Below the pieces are notes generated by a model. That model did not search any database. It worked only from the letters and a program-made list of their open reading frames with translations, and had not been told where the DNA came from. From contig CAVSJF010000004.1 of NCBI GenBank assembly GCA_963728155.1, positions 372,001 through 436,000 on the forward strand: a stretch of DNA of 64,000 nucleotides, read 5' to 3'. The position numbers and the translations under genes are program-made. Of this stretch, positions 8,361 to 17,914 are shown one piece after another. Positions within the stretch are counted from its first letter, which is position 1. Each line of letters opens with the position of its first letter. Source of the DNA: JACVRW01 sp963728155 (lineage in GTDB: Bacteria > Actinomycetota > Thermoleophilia > Solirubrobacterales > Thermoleophilaceae).

Positions 8361-10332
8361 ACGGTTGCCCCTGTCGCTCGGTCGGCCATCCTGTCCATTC
8401 TCACTCGCGGTTCCATGTCTTCGGGTTCAAAGCTTGTTTGCTGCTCGCCGCAGAACGACTCGTGCCACAGCTGGGTCGAGAGGATCCCCACGAACGCCAT
8501 GCCCTCGCGGATGCCCGTAGCCCTGCCGGCGCGGCAGCGCCGCAGCAGGCCCTCCACCCGCGCGGGGTCCCACATCCCGACGCGCTCGAGCGCCTCCGGA
8601 GAGAGCAGGTGATCGATCCACTCGGGCGCCCCCTCGGCGAAGAAGGGCTCGACCTCGGGCGCGCGGTACGGCTGCTTGGGCCGGCGGGCGATCGAGGGCG
8701 GCAGCACCTGGTCGGCGAGGCGGCGGAGCGCAACCTTGTCGTCGAGGCCGTTGAGCTTGTCCTCGGGCGGCAGGCCGACGGACGCGGCAAAAACCCGGTG
8801 GTCGAGGAACGGGTAGCGACCTTCGACGCCGTGGGCCATCGCCATGCGGTCGCCCTGGGTGGCCAGCAGGTAGGGCTCCAGCAGGGTCTTGACCTCGAGC
8901 CACGACGCGCGTTCGAGATCACCGAGCTCGCCGAAGCCGGCGGGCATGTCGGAGCGCAGCCGCTCCAGCGGATCGGTGGCGGCAGCTCGGCCGCGACGTC
9001 GGGGCTGTAGAAGGCCTTGACCGTGGCCGTGGCCTCCACACGGGTGAGGTGCGAGGCGAGCGGGTCGTCGCCGGCCCCCGTCTGAAGGATGAACTGCTGC
9101 CACGCCGGTCCCCGCCGCCCGGCGCCCCCTCCGAGGTAGGGATAGAGGCGGTTGAGCAGCTCCTCGGCGCGCGCCGGGTCCTGGGCGTGCAGGCGGCGCA
9201 GTGCCACCTCCTTGAACAGGTCGTAGCCCCAGAAGAGCTCGTCCGCCCCCTCCCCCGTCGCCACCACGGTGATGCCCTGCTCGCGGACCTCGCGGGCCAG
9301 CAGGTAGAGCGGCACCGGCGCCGTGCGGACCATCGGCGTCTCGGCGTGCAGCACCACGTCGGGGAAGGCGCCCGCGATCTCCCCCGAGCCGGCCTCCACC
9401 ACGTGATGGGAGGTCCCGAGCGCTGCCGCCACCTCTTCCTGGTAGCCGCGTTCGTCGTAGAGCTCGTTGGTGAAGGCGACCGAGAAGGTGCGCAGCTGCC
9501 CACCGGTCGTCTCCTGAGCGAGGGCGGAGATGAGGCTCGAGTCGAGACCACCCGACAGGTAGGCGCCCACGGGCACGTCGGCCCTCAGGCGAAGGCTCAC
9601 GCTGTCGCGCATAAGGCTGCCCAGCTCCTGCTTCTCCTCCGGCTGGTCCCACGGGGCCGGCGTCCACCAGGTGCGCTCCTCGACGATGCGCCCGTCCTCC
9701 CACACCAGCAGGCCGCCCGGCGGGAGCTGCTGCACACCGCGAAAGACCGTGCGGGGCGGGCGGCTGCCCCAGGTGGTGAAGACCTCGTCGATCCCCTGGA
9801 GGTCGGGCGCCGCCGTCACCAGGCCGGAGGCGAAGAGAGCGCGGGCCTCGGAGGCAAAGACGAGCGTGCCGTCATCGAGCTGTGACCAGTGCAGCGGGCG
9901 AACGCCGAAGCGGTCGCGCACCAGCACCAGGCGCCGCTCCCGCGGCTGCCACCAGGCGAAGGCGAACTGCCCGTTGAAGCGGTCGAGGGCGCGAAGGCCG
10001 TCGCGCTCGAGCAGGCGCAGGACGACCTCGGTGTCGGTGGTGGTGGAGAAGCTCGTGCCGTCGCGGGCGAGCTCGCCGCGAAGCTCCGGGTGGTTGTAGA
10101 CCTCGCCGTTGTAGACGATCAGGTTGCCGCGCGGCGTGGCCTCGATCGGCTGCCAGCCGCCCGGCAGGTCGAAGATGGCGAGCCGCGCGGACACGAAGCC
10201 CGCGCCCTCGTCGCGCGCGAACCCGAAGCCGTCGGGCCCGCGGTGTCGCAGCGCACGGGCCATGCGCAGGAGGCGCTCCTCCTCCACTGGACGCCGGGCG
10301 TCGGCGCACACGATTCCAGCAAGGCCGCACAT
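8357..10332 (-). CDS. Asparagine synthase (glutamine-hydrolysing) family amidotransferase, frameshifted
   Basis: About 657 residues. It begins MCGLAGIV, so the mature protein would expose the nucleophile Cys2 of a class II glutaminase domain; RHRGPDGFG and YNGEVYNH are glutaminase signatures. The synthetase half has the ATP-pyrophosphatase loop YLSGGLDSSLISALAQ and the GEGADELFWGYD motif. One frameshift near 8970 (apparently a missing base) separates the last third, which resumes with TDPLERLRSDMPAGF. It is close to AsnB and to the amidotransferases of exosortase/glycan loci. The start lies 1 nt after the NadE-like stop. It could make asparagine or amidate a carrier-bound or sugar carboxylate; the context favours the latter. 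Confidence 0.85.
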
Positions 10333-10333
10333 G

Positions 10334-11293
10334 TCAGTCCCAGGGGTCTACGACGATGGCGGGGTGATGGAGGTAGCGCGTGGCCACGCGGCGCCGGTCG
10401 ATCTCCTGGTAGGCGATCTCGACGTCGCCGGGCTCCAGGCGGACGTCGGAGGCGAGCTCCTCGGGTGACACGCCCTCGCCCTCGCCCCACACCAGCAGGT
10501 CCATCTGGTCGTAGGGGTAGGCGAAGTAGAACTCCTCCTGCGTCTGCGGCAGGCTGAACGTATCGGTGGTGGGATAGCGGCCGGCGATCGACTCGGGCAG
10601 GCCGAGCTCTCGGGCCAGCGCGTAGACCTGGGTCTTGAAGATCTTCGCGATCGGCTTCACGTCGGCCAGGCCGTCGCCGCCCTTGACGAAGAAGCCCTGG
10701 TCGAACTCCAGGAAGTTGGGGGTGCCGATCACCGCGTAGCCGAGCCGGTCGGCCCACGAGTACTCGAGCAGCTTGCGCACGCGCTGCTTCATGTTGGTGG
10801 CGGCAAGAAGGGCCCGGTAGGCGGGCGGCGGCATCCGCCGCGACTCGGTGGTCCCATCGGGTCGCTCCACCGTCACCGAGAAGAACGTGATGCCGCCCGT
10901 GGGCGCCGAGCGGACAAGCTTGTGGCGCCAGGAGGGCTCGTACTCTGGGAAGACGCTGCGGAGCGCCTCGTCGCGCCGGCTGTAGCAGCCGAGCGCCTCC
11001 AGAGCCGCGGTGATGGGCTGCTCCTCGGTCGGTGTGCCGAGCGCCTCGGCCAGCTCGAGGCCGAGGTCGGAGGAGGAGCTGCCCACGTCGCGTTCGGGCA
11101 GGCGGAGGCAGAGAACCGCCTCGGGGCCGAGTGCGCGGGCACAGATGCCCGCCACCACGCCCGAGTCGATGCCGCCCGAGACGGCTACGACGGCGCCGCG
11201 GCGTCCCAGCTCGCGGATCGCCTGTGAGGTCGCCTCGCAGAGGCGGTCGAGGGGAGCCGCATCAGTTGGATTCACCATCGCACCATAATGCAC
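10334..11293 (-). CDS. NAD synthase-like N-type ATP-pyrophosphatase
   Basis: Up to 319 residues (GTG at 11293; an ATG at 11278 gives a protein five residues shorter and neither has a strong ribosome-binding site). The pyrophosphatase loop is AVSGGIDSGVVAGI, and GTPNFLEFDQGFFVKGGDG with ADVKPIAKIFKTQVYALAREL matches the ammonia-dependent NadE fold. NadE adenylates a carboxylate and adds ammonia. There is no glutaminase domain; the AsnB homologue 1 nt downstream has one. True NAD synthesis is possible, but overlap with an acyl-carrier block suggests amidation of another acid. Confidence 0.75.
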   Translation of the reverse strand: MHYGAMVNPTDAAPLDRLCEATSQAIRELGRRGAVVAVSGGIDSGVVAGICARALGPEAVLCLRLPERDVGSSSSDLGLELAEALGTPTEEQPITAALEALGCYSRRDEALRSVFPEYEPSWRHKLVRSAPTGGITFFSVTVERPDGTTESRRMPPPAYRALLAATNMKQRVRKLLEYSWADRLGYAVIGTPNFLEFDQGFFVKGGDGLADVKPIAKIFKTQVYALARELGLPESIAGRYPTTDTFSLPQTQEEFYFAYPYDQMDLLVWGEGEGVSPEELASDVRLEPGDVEIAYQEIDRRRVATRYLHHPAIVVDPWD

Positions 11294-11314
11294 TACTCCG
11301 GCGAAACTGGAGGG

Positions 11315-12421
11315 TCAATCCGACGGAGATTCGGCGTGGGCCGCGCGGCCCGGCCACAGCAGGGCCGTCCACTCGCCCTCGAGCGGGCTGAGCATCGCCG
11401 AGCCGGAGTTGATCGCGTCCACCAGGTCGGGGTCGCGCGAGTGGACGAGGCGCCCTCCGATGTGCCGCAGCGCGCAGCGGCGCTCCCCCACGGCGGACAG
11501 GAGGTGGGGCTCCAGGTGACCGCGCAGACCGCCCGCGCCGCCGGCCTCGGCATGACGGAACATGTGGTCGAGCACGGTGCCCGCGTCCTCGGGCCGGGTG
11601 GCCACCTCGGCCACCTCGCTCAGGTCTCCCTTGCGCAGGCGGTAGATGTACCAGCCGGCGACCCGGCCCCGGTGGCGGACCAGCGTCGCGACCGTTCGCC
11701 CGTCCGGGCGCACGCGCCCGAGCTCGCCGAAGAGCCACTCGAGGTAGCGCTCGTCGTAGTCGGGCACGAGGCGCAGTGACTCGGTCAGCGCGGGCATGTG
11801 CTCGAGCATCGACGCCGGGGTCAGCGGCTGCTCGTCGCCGTCGGGCTCATTCGTTCCCAGGAAGCGGCTGACCGGCGTGGCGAGGGCAGAGTCGAGGGCG
11901 TCGCCGACCAGTTCAGCGGCGCGGCTCTCCTTGCGGCGTTTGCGCGCGAGCGTGTTCGCGGCCACGCCGCCCGGCTTGAGCAAGCGGATCCACTCGATCC
12001 CGCCGAGGTGGCGGGGCCGGCCGCCGAGCGCGAGCCAGATGCGGGTGACCACCGGGGTGGCGGTGTCGGTGACCGTCGCCTCCTGGCGGCCGGTCAAGAA
12101 GGAGCGCAGCAGAAGCGCGCCGATGGGCCGGCGCTCGTCGGGATCGGCCACGAGGTGTGAGGCCGAGGCCACCCGGATCGGGCGCCCGTCGAAGCGCATC
12201 GGGCGCACCTGAGCCCCGACGAAGCCCACGATCCGCCCGCCGCCGCCCTCGTACACCAGGGAGGGGATCTGCGAGTCGGTGGCCGGGTTGTCGAACAGCG
12301 CCCGCCTGAAGAAGGACTCGAGGCTCGCCGGCGCCACCTCGGAATAGGCGGGCATCATGCGCTGAAAGAGCCGAACGGCCCCCGGCACGTCCTCGAGAGT
12401 TGCGGGGCGGATCGCGCTCAC
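11315..12421 (-). CDS. GNAT-fold acyltransferase of unknown substrate
   Basis: 368 residues from a GTG that overlaps the PEP carboxykinase stop (GTGA). The first 130 residues have the GNAT pattern: IRPATLEDVPGAVRLFQRM at the N-terminus, a strand reading IVGFVGAQV, then a SHLVADPDERRPIGALLLRSF segment that fits the acetyl-CoA pyrophosphate loop. The C-terminal half has a second alpha/beta region (VATLVRHRGRVAGWYIYRL), suggesting a tandem GNAT as in FemAB-like proteins. It could acylate a sugar or peptide. Its coupling to PEP carboxykinase is odd and may simply reflect compact packing. Confidence 0.6.
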   Translation of the reverse strand: MSAIRPATLEDVPGAVRLFQRMMPAYSEVAPASLESFFRRALFDNPATDSQIPSLVYEGGGGRIVGFVGAQVRPMRFDGRPIRVASASHLVADPDERRPIGALLLRSFLTGRQEATVTDTATPVVTRIWLALGGRPRHLGGIEWIRLLKPGGVAANTLARKRRKESRAAELVGDALDSALATPVSRFLGTNEPDGDEQPLTPASMLEHMPALTESLRLVPDYDERYLEWLFGELGRVRPDGRTVATLVRHRGRVAGWYIYRLRKGDLSEVAEVATRPEDAGTVLDHMFRHAEAGGAGGLRGHLEPHLLSAVGERRCALRHIGGRLVHSRDPDLVDAINSGSAMLSPLEGEWTALLWPGRAAHAESPSD

Positions 12422-14229
12422 GGCCGGCCGAGCTTGCGCTCGAGCTCCTCCAGCTGCTCGCGCAGCGCGGCCGGGAGCCGGTCGCCGAACTGCGCGAAGT
12501 GCTCCTTGACCTGAGGCAGTTGGGCCCGCCACTTGTCGGTGTCGATCTCGAGCAGCTCGCGCATCGCGCCCGGGTCGAGTTCGAGGCCGGACACGTCGAG
12601 GGAATCGGCCGCGGGCAGGAGCCCGACGGCCGTCTCGTCGGCGTCGGCCGCGCCGTCGCAGCGGCGAAAGATCCACTCGAGCACCCGGATGTTCTCGCCG
12701 AACCCGGGCCACAGGAACTCGCCGTGCTCGTCCTTGCGAAACCAGTTGACCATGAAGATCTTGGGGAGAACGGCGCCGGACTGGCGGCCGACCTCGAGCC
12801 AGTGCCCGAAGTAGTCGGCCATGTTGTAGCCGCAGAAGGGCAGCATGGCCATCGGGTCGAAACGCAGGTCGCCGACGTCGCCGCTGGCCGCCGCGGTCTT
12901 CTCGGAGCCCATCATCGCCCCCTGAAAGACGCCGTGCTCCCAGTCGAAGGCCTCGGTCACCAGCGGCACCACCGTGGCCCGGCGGCCGCCGAAGAGAAAC
13001 GCCTCGATCGGCACGCCGGCCGGGTCCTCCCAGTTGTCGGCGATCGACGGGCACTGGTCCGCGGGCACCGTGAAGCGCGCGTTGGGGTGCGAGGACGGCT
13101 CGTCCTCGTCGGGCGTCCAGTCGCGGCCCTTCCAGTCGATGGCGTGAGCCGGGGGATCCGGTGTCATGCCCTCCCACCAGACGTCGCCGTCATCGGTGAG
13201 CGCGCAGTTGGTGAACACGGTGTTCTCGCGCACCGTGGCCATCGCGTTGGGGTTGGTCTCCTTGCTCGTGCCCGGGGCGACGCCGAAGAAGCCGGCCTCG
13301 GGATTGATCGCGTAGAGACGCCCGTCGTCGCCGAAGCGCATCCAGGAGATGTCGTCGCCGACCGTCTCCACCTTCCAGCCCTCGAGCGTGGGCACGAGCA
13401 TCGCGAGGTTGGTCTTGCCGCAGGCCGACGGAAACGCTCCGGCCACGTACTTCACCTCGCCCTCGGGCGAGGTCAGCTTGAGGATCAGCATGTGCTCGGC
13501 CATCCAGCCCTCGTCGCGGGCCATCACCGACGCGATACGCAGCGCGAAGCACTTCTTGCCCAGCAGGGCGTTCCCGCCGTAGCCCGAGCCGAACGACCAG
13601 ATCTCCCGGGTCTCCGGGAAGTGCACGATGTACTTGTTCTCGGCGTTGCAGGGCCAGGCCACGTCCTCGTCGCCCTCGTCCAGCGGCATCCCCACCGAGT
13701 GCAGGCAGGGCACGAACTCGCCGTCCGCGCCGAGCGCCTCGAGCGCGGGGGCGCCCATGCGGGTCATGACCCGCATCGACACGGCCACGTAGGCCGAGTC
13801 GGTGAGCTGCACGCCGATATGGGCGATGCGGCGAGCCCAGCGGGCCCATCGAGAACGGCACCACGTACATCGTGCGGCCGCGCATCGACCCCCGGAAGAG
13901 GCCGGTGAGCGATTCCCGCATCTCGCGCCGGGTCGCGCCAGTTGTTGGTCGGGCCGGAGTCCTCCTCGCGCTCGGAGCAGATGAAGGTGCGGTCCTCCAC
14001 GCGGGCTACGTCGTCGGGATCGGAGCGGGCGAGATAGGAGTTGGGCCGCTTGGCCTCCGAGAGCTTCTCGAAGGTGCCCGCCTCGACGAGCCCGCGACAG
14101 AGAGCCTCGTACTCCTCGGCGGACCCGTCGCACCAGTGAATCGACTCGCGGCTGGGTCAGCTCGGCCATCGAATCGACCCAGTCGAGCAGCTTCTGGTTG
14201 GTGGTGGGTGCGGCGGCGGTCTGGCTCAC
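12418..14229 (-). CDS. pckG: Phosphoenolpyruvate carboxykinase (GTP), frameshifted
   Basis: About 603 residues, the usual size for the GTP-dependent family, which converts oxaloacetate to PEP in gluconeogenesis. The kinase-1a P-loop with the catalytic Cys is AFPSACGKTNLAML (near residue 268); FGSGYGGNALLGKKC, SKETNPNAMATVRENT and NWFRKDEHGEFLWPGF are further signatures. Three single-base insertions in the first 130 codons (near 14150, 13920 and 13840) break the frame; the missing pieces EDRTFICSEREED and GLFRGSMRGRTMYVVPFSMG are present in other frames. The GTG start at 14229 has AAGGAG about 14 nt upstream. This is almost certainly a working housekeeping gene with sequence errors. Confidence 0.93.
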   Translation of the reverse strand: MSQTAAAPTTNQKLLDWVDSMAELTQPRVDSLVRRVRRGVRGSLSRARRGGHLREALGGQAAQLLSRPLRSRRRSPRGGPHLHLLRARGGLRPDQQLARPGARCGNRSPASSGGRCAAARCTWCRSRWARWARRIAHIGVQLTDSAYVAVSMRVMTRMGAPALEALGADGEFVPCLHSVGMPLDEGDEDVAWPCNAENKYIVHFPETREIWSFGSGYGGNALLGKKCFALRIASVMARDEGWMAEHMLILKLTSPEGEVKYVAGAFPSACGKTNLAMLVPTLEGWKVETVGDDISWMRFGDDGRLYAINPEAGFFGVAPGTSKETNPNAMATVRENTVFTNCALTDDGDVWWEGMTPDPPAHAIDWKGRDWTPDEDEPSSHPNARFTVPADQCPSIADNWEDPAGVPIEAFLFGGRRATVVPLVTEAFDWEHGVFQGAMMGSEKTAAASGDVGDLRFDPMAMLPFCGYNMADYFGHWLEVGRQSGAVLPKIFMVNWFRKDEHGEFLWPGFGENIRVLEWIFRRCDGAADADETAVGLLPAADSLDVSGLELDPGAMRELLEIDTDKWRAQLPQVKEHFAQFGDRLPAALREQLEELERKLGRP

Positions 14230-14310
14230 GGTCCTCTAGCTCCTTCTCTCTCTCCCTTCGGGTCCGGGAGGCTTTTACCGTATCCCAACTTCCCTCCTAC
14301 ACTGGGACGA

Positions 14311-14913
14311 ATGCGGGCAGTGGTGCGTTTTGTCGCCTCGGTGATGATGGTCAGCGGGGTGCTGCTGATCGCCGACGCCGCGCTCACCGTGGCCTGGCAG
14401 GAGCCCATCTCCGCCGTCGTGAGCCGAGCGGGAGCAGGCCGAGCTCTCCGAGGCCTACATCAGCGCCCCGCGGCGGGTGCTCGAGCGCGCGGCCGCTGAA
14501 GGGCGACGCCATCGCGCGCCTCAAGCTGCCCTCCCTCGACCGCTCCTACTACGTCGTCGAGGGCACCGACACCGACAGCCTTCGCAAGGGACCGGGCCAC
14601 TATCCCGACACGCCGCTGCCCGGCGAGCGCGGAACGGTGGCGATCGCCGGGCCACCGCACCACCTACGGCGCGCCCTTCCGGACCATCGACCAGCTCAAG
14701 CGCGGCGACCCGATCGTCGTCGAGATGCCCGACGGCACCTTCTACTACCGCGTCGAGCGGGTGCGGATCGTCGACGACAGCGCGCTCTGGGTGACCGACA
14801 AGGTCGCCTACAACCGATTCGTGCTCACCGCCTGCCATCCCCTGTACAGCGCCGCCCAGCGCGTGGTGGCGTTCGCCCGCTTCGTGAAGCGTGGCCCGGC
14901 GCGCGTCAGGTGA
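14311..14913 (+). CDS. Sortase (class E-like), frameshifted
   Basis: About 200 residues. An N-terminal membrane anchor (VASVMMVSGVLLIADAALTV) is followed by the sortase barrel: LPGERGTVAIAGH..RTTYGAPFR contains the active-site His, LTACHPLYSAAQR the catalytic Cys and Arg. It cleaves a C-terminal sorting signal and joins the protein to the cell wall. At least three extra bases (near 14432, 14505 and in the GGG at 14649-14651) break the frame. It converges on a methyltransferase gene. A matching LPFTG protein is encoded at 29154-29465. Confidence 0.85.
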
Positions 14914-15608
14914 GCGGCCGCCGCCGGGCGGATCACGACCATGGCGTGGGTGTCAAGCACGCGCAGGGACTGAACCACGCTGGCCAGCGGCCGCGCCCGC
15001 GGCGCCAGCAGCCGCACCAGGGGCGGGGCCAGGGTCACCCGGCGCCAGCGCAGCTCGCAGCCGGGAAACAGCGTCTCCAGCTCGCGGCGGCCCACCCCCC
15101 GCACCTCGCGGTTGCGCGGGTTGCCGGTGAAGAAGTCGTAGGACAGCAGCGCGCCGCCCGGCGCGAGCACCCGCAGCATCTCGCCTGCCGCCGAGCGGCG
15201 GACGGCCGGATCGAGGATCGACGAGAGCATCATGCTCTGCACCACCAGCTCGAACTCGCCGTCGGGCCACGGCAGCGCGGTGGCGTCCCCCTGGCGGATG
15301 TCGGCGCCCGGCAGGCGCCCGCGGGCCTCCTCGGCGCGGTCTGAGATCAGGTCCAGGCCGGCCAGCCGCTCCCGGGACGCCCCGAACGACTCGAGGTCGG
15401 CCAGCCACTGCCCGCGCCCGCAGCCGACGTCGACTATGCGGCGCCCGGTGAGCGGCAGCAGGCCCTCCTCGGCGAGCATCGAGACCAGGCTGCGCTCGAT
15501 CCCGTGGCGGATGAACAGCGCCGCCGGGTCGGTGAGGGCGTAGCGCTCGGCGGGGATCTCTCGCTCTCGCCGGGCGTACTCCGTCACCAGGCGGTCGGCG
15601 TCAGCCAC
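14808..15608 (-). CDS. Class I SAM-dependent methyltransferase
   Basis: About 266 residues from the GTG at 15608, which overlaps the stop of a small membrane-protein gene. Motif I is RRIVDVGCGRGQWLADLE, followed by LAGLDLISDRAEEARGR, DATALPWPDGEFELVVQSMM and a LAPGGALLSYDFF loop: a UbiE/COQ5-like Rossmann methyltransferase. As read, its 3' end overlaps the convergent sortase gene by about 105 nt. A one-base correction near 14925 would end it at a TGA at 14907-14909, nearly abutting the sortase stop, which I find more natural. Its place beside glycan genes suggests methylation of a sugar or lipid carrier intermediate, without proof. Confidence 0.75.
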   Translation of the reverse strand: MADADRLVTEYARREREIPAERYALTDPAALFIRHGIERSLVSMLAEEGLLPLTGRRIVDVGCGRGQWLADLESFGASRERLAGLDLISDRAEEARGRLPGADIRQGDATALPWPDGEFELVVQSMMLSSILDPAVRRSAAGEMLRVLAPGGALLSYDFFTGNPRNREVRGVGRRELETLFPGCELRWRRVTLAPPLVRLLAPRARPLASVVQSLRVLDTHAMVVIRPAAAAHLTRAGPRFTKRANATTRWAALYRGWQAVSTNRL

Positions 15609-15747
15609 GAAGGCTAAAGGGCGCCTCCGAAGCGCCCTCCACCTGCGACTGATCGCGCGACTCGAAGAACAGCACGAGCGCCACGAGCAGGGCAACGCTG
15701 ATCGCGAGAACCAACAGCCAATACAGGATCTTGCCGATAACCCGCAT
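15601..15747 (-). CDS. Small single-pass membrane protein (48 residues)
   Basis: Reads MRVIGKILYWLLVLAISVAL and continues hydrophobic to LVLFFESRD, then a polar tail ending APFSLRG. One predicted transmembrane helix (residues 4-29) with a positively charged N-terminus. Its stop overlaps the methyltransferase GTG by 8 nt, so it is the upstream partner of a two-gene unit divergent from the O-antigen ligase gene. No function is recognised; it could anchor or help target the methyltransferase. Confidence 0.55.
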   Translation of the reverse strand: MRVIGKILYWLLVLAISVALLVALVLFFESRDQSQVEGASEAPFSLRG

Positions 15748-15778
15748 AACGCCACCCAAGCTTACGATGGAGAGGGAC

Positions 15779-17824
15779 ATGCTTCAGGTCGATACCACGC
15801 CTGCTCGAGAGGAAAGTTCGAGCCGGAGTCTCACGCTGATAGTGCTCGGCCTGCTGCCCGCGGTGGCCGTCATCGGATCCTGGGTTGCCTGGATCGCGGT
15901 CGACGGGGGCTACTTCCCCAAGAACTGGTATCCCGTTGCGATCGGGGTGGTGGCGCTGCTCGCATTCGCGGTGGCCGCCGGATGGACGCTGCCCAGATCA
16001 CGCCTCGCGCGCGCATCCCTGGCCTTCTTGGTCGCGTTCGTGGCCTTCAACTTCCTGTCGATCTTCTGGGCCGAGTCGCCGGGCAGCGCGCTCGAGGCCT
16101 CGGACAAGCTGCTGCTCTACGTCGCTACGGCCGGGGTCCTGAGCCTAATCCCCTGGACGTCGGGCCGCGCCATGTGGTTCCTGGCGGCGTGGGCCGTGGG
16201 CACCCTGGCGCTGCTCGCTTCACCCTGATCGACGCCGCCGGCGCCGCCGACCCGTCGTCCTGGTTCATCGAGGACCGCTACGCCCAGCCGCTCGGATACG
16301 CGGGCGGGACCGCCGCGGTGGCGGCGATCGCTGCCTGGCCCGCGCTCCTGCTCTCTTCCTCGCGGGAGATGCCCGCCATCGGTCGCGGCCTCCTGCTGGG
16401 CGTGGCGGTGGTGCTGGCCGAGTTCGCTATCATGCCCCAGAGCCGCGGAGCGCTGATCGCGCTCGTCCTCATGCTCCCGGTGGCGCTGCTGCTGGCACCG
16501 CGGCGCTGGGCGCTGCTGGCGAGCGTGCTCGCGGCGCTCGGCGTGCTGGCGCTCACCCTCGACCCGGTACTCGGCGTCTACAGCGCTGCCAACGAGGGCC
16601 GCCCGGTGGCGCCGGCCCTCGACGACGCGGTGACCGGGCTGCTGCTGGCCGGCGCGCTGGCCACAGTGGCGGGTCTGGTGCTGGCCCTCCTCGAGCCGCG
16701 CGTGCGTGTGCCGCGTGGGGTCGAGCGGGGCGCGCGCTGGGTCCTCGGGGCGCTGGCGGCCCTAACCGTGCTCGGCGGCGCTGGTGTTCGTGGCGGCCAA
16801 CGCGGACGGCATCAGCGATCGCTGGGACACCTTCAAGTCGGGCGTCGGGTGACGCATCGCGGACCGAGAACCGGTTCCTGGCCACCGACGATCCGCAGCG
16901 CTACGACTACTGGCGTGTGGCCGTCGACGTGGGCACCGGCGCGCCCCTTGGCGGAGCGGGCGCCGGCAACTACGAGATCGAGTACACCGCGCGCCGCCAG
17001 GACGAGAAGCACTCCCGTTACGCCCACAACTTCTGGATGCGGGTGTTCGCCGAGACGGGCCTGACCGGGCTGCATCCTGATCCTCGCCGGCTTGGGCTGC
17101 GGCTTCCTGGCGCTGTACCGCGGCGCGCGGCGGGCCGACGCCGGCGGCCGGTTGGTGGCTGCCGCGTGCGCAGTCGGCACGGCCTACTTCCTGATCCACG
17201 CCGTCGCTCGACTGGGTGGAGGAGTTCCCGGCCGTGGCCGCCCCCGGCTTCGGGCTGCTGTTCCTGGGTCTCGCCACGGTCTATCCCGGGCGCCGCAGGA
17301 CCATCCGCGCGCGGCCGGCGGCGGGCCAATGGGTTCGCGGGGCGGCCGTCGCGGGCGCCCTCGTGCTGCTGATCGGGGGAATAGCCGCCCTCTCGCTGCC
17401 CTACCTGTCCCTGCGCTACACCGAGCGGGCCGCCGACCGCTTCGGCTCCGATCCCGAAGGAGCGGCGCAGGACCTCGGCCGCGCGGAGGATCTGAACCCC
17501 CTCTCGATCTCGCCCCAGCTCACCGAGGGGGCGATCGCCATCGAGAGCGGGCGGCCCGAGGATGCCGAGTTCGCGTTCCGCCGTGCGCTCGAGACCGAGG
17601 AGAACTGGTACCCGCATTTCGAGCTGGCACTGCTCGCGTCACAGCGCGACGACCGGGTCACGGCCCTGCGCGAGCTCGACCGGGTGAGGCAGCTGAACTC
17701 GCGCGATCTGTTCGTGCGCGAGATACGTCGCCGGATAGTGGACGGTGAGCGCCTGGTGCCCACCAAGGTCCATGCGGAGATCGCACGCGAGAATCGTGAA
17801 CGTTTTAACAGCCTTGAGGGCTGA
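15779..17824 (+). CDS. O-antigen ligase/Wzy-type polymerase with C-terminal TPR-like tail, frameshifted
   Basis: About 680 residues. Around ten hydrophobic segments begin with LTLIVLGLLPAVAVIGSWVA. Wzy_C/ligase signatures are MPQSRGALIALVLM and, after a large loop, YAHNFWMRVFAETG with the conserved His. The last 140 residues are soluble and TPR-like (LGRAEDLNPLSISPQL, AEFAFRRALETEENWYPHFELAL). About five to seven single-base insertions (near 16222, 16785, 16850, 17070, 17205) split it. The ATG at 15779 has GGAG 6 nt upstream; an in-frame ATG at 15767 is possible. It joins polysaccharide repeats or transfers the chain to its acceptor at the outer face of the membrane. This is one of two such genes in the locus. 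Confidence 0.8.
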
Positions 17825-17862
17825 GGTTCACGGAATCTTGTCAATGGGTAACGCTTAAACGT

Positions 17863-17914
17863 CCAGACTTGAGGGTCTGGTTTCAGGCGTAGGCCCTGCC
17901 GCGCCGAAACCAGA
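17863..17914 (+). promoter_or_regulatory. Leader with two mutually exclusive hairpins
   Basis: CCAGAC-TTGAGG-GTCTGG forms a 6-bp hairpin (17863-17880) followed by TTTC. The same 3' arm, TCTGGTTTC (17876-17884), can instead pair with GAAACCAGA (17906-17914), extended by GGCG/CGCC. The two structures cannot coexist. The element lies 100-150 nt upstream of the first beta-helix gene and just after the ligase stop, so it could be a terminator/antiterminator or a riboswitch expression platform. I recognise no known family. Confidence 0.45.

Noticed and set aside
13872..15344. Long plus-strand frame of about 490 codons across the PEPCK/sortase junction
   Set aside because: Ala/Arg/Gly-rich composition with no domain; it is antisense to PEPCK and crosses the sortase and methyltransferase genes, which have clear motifs.
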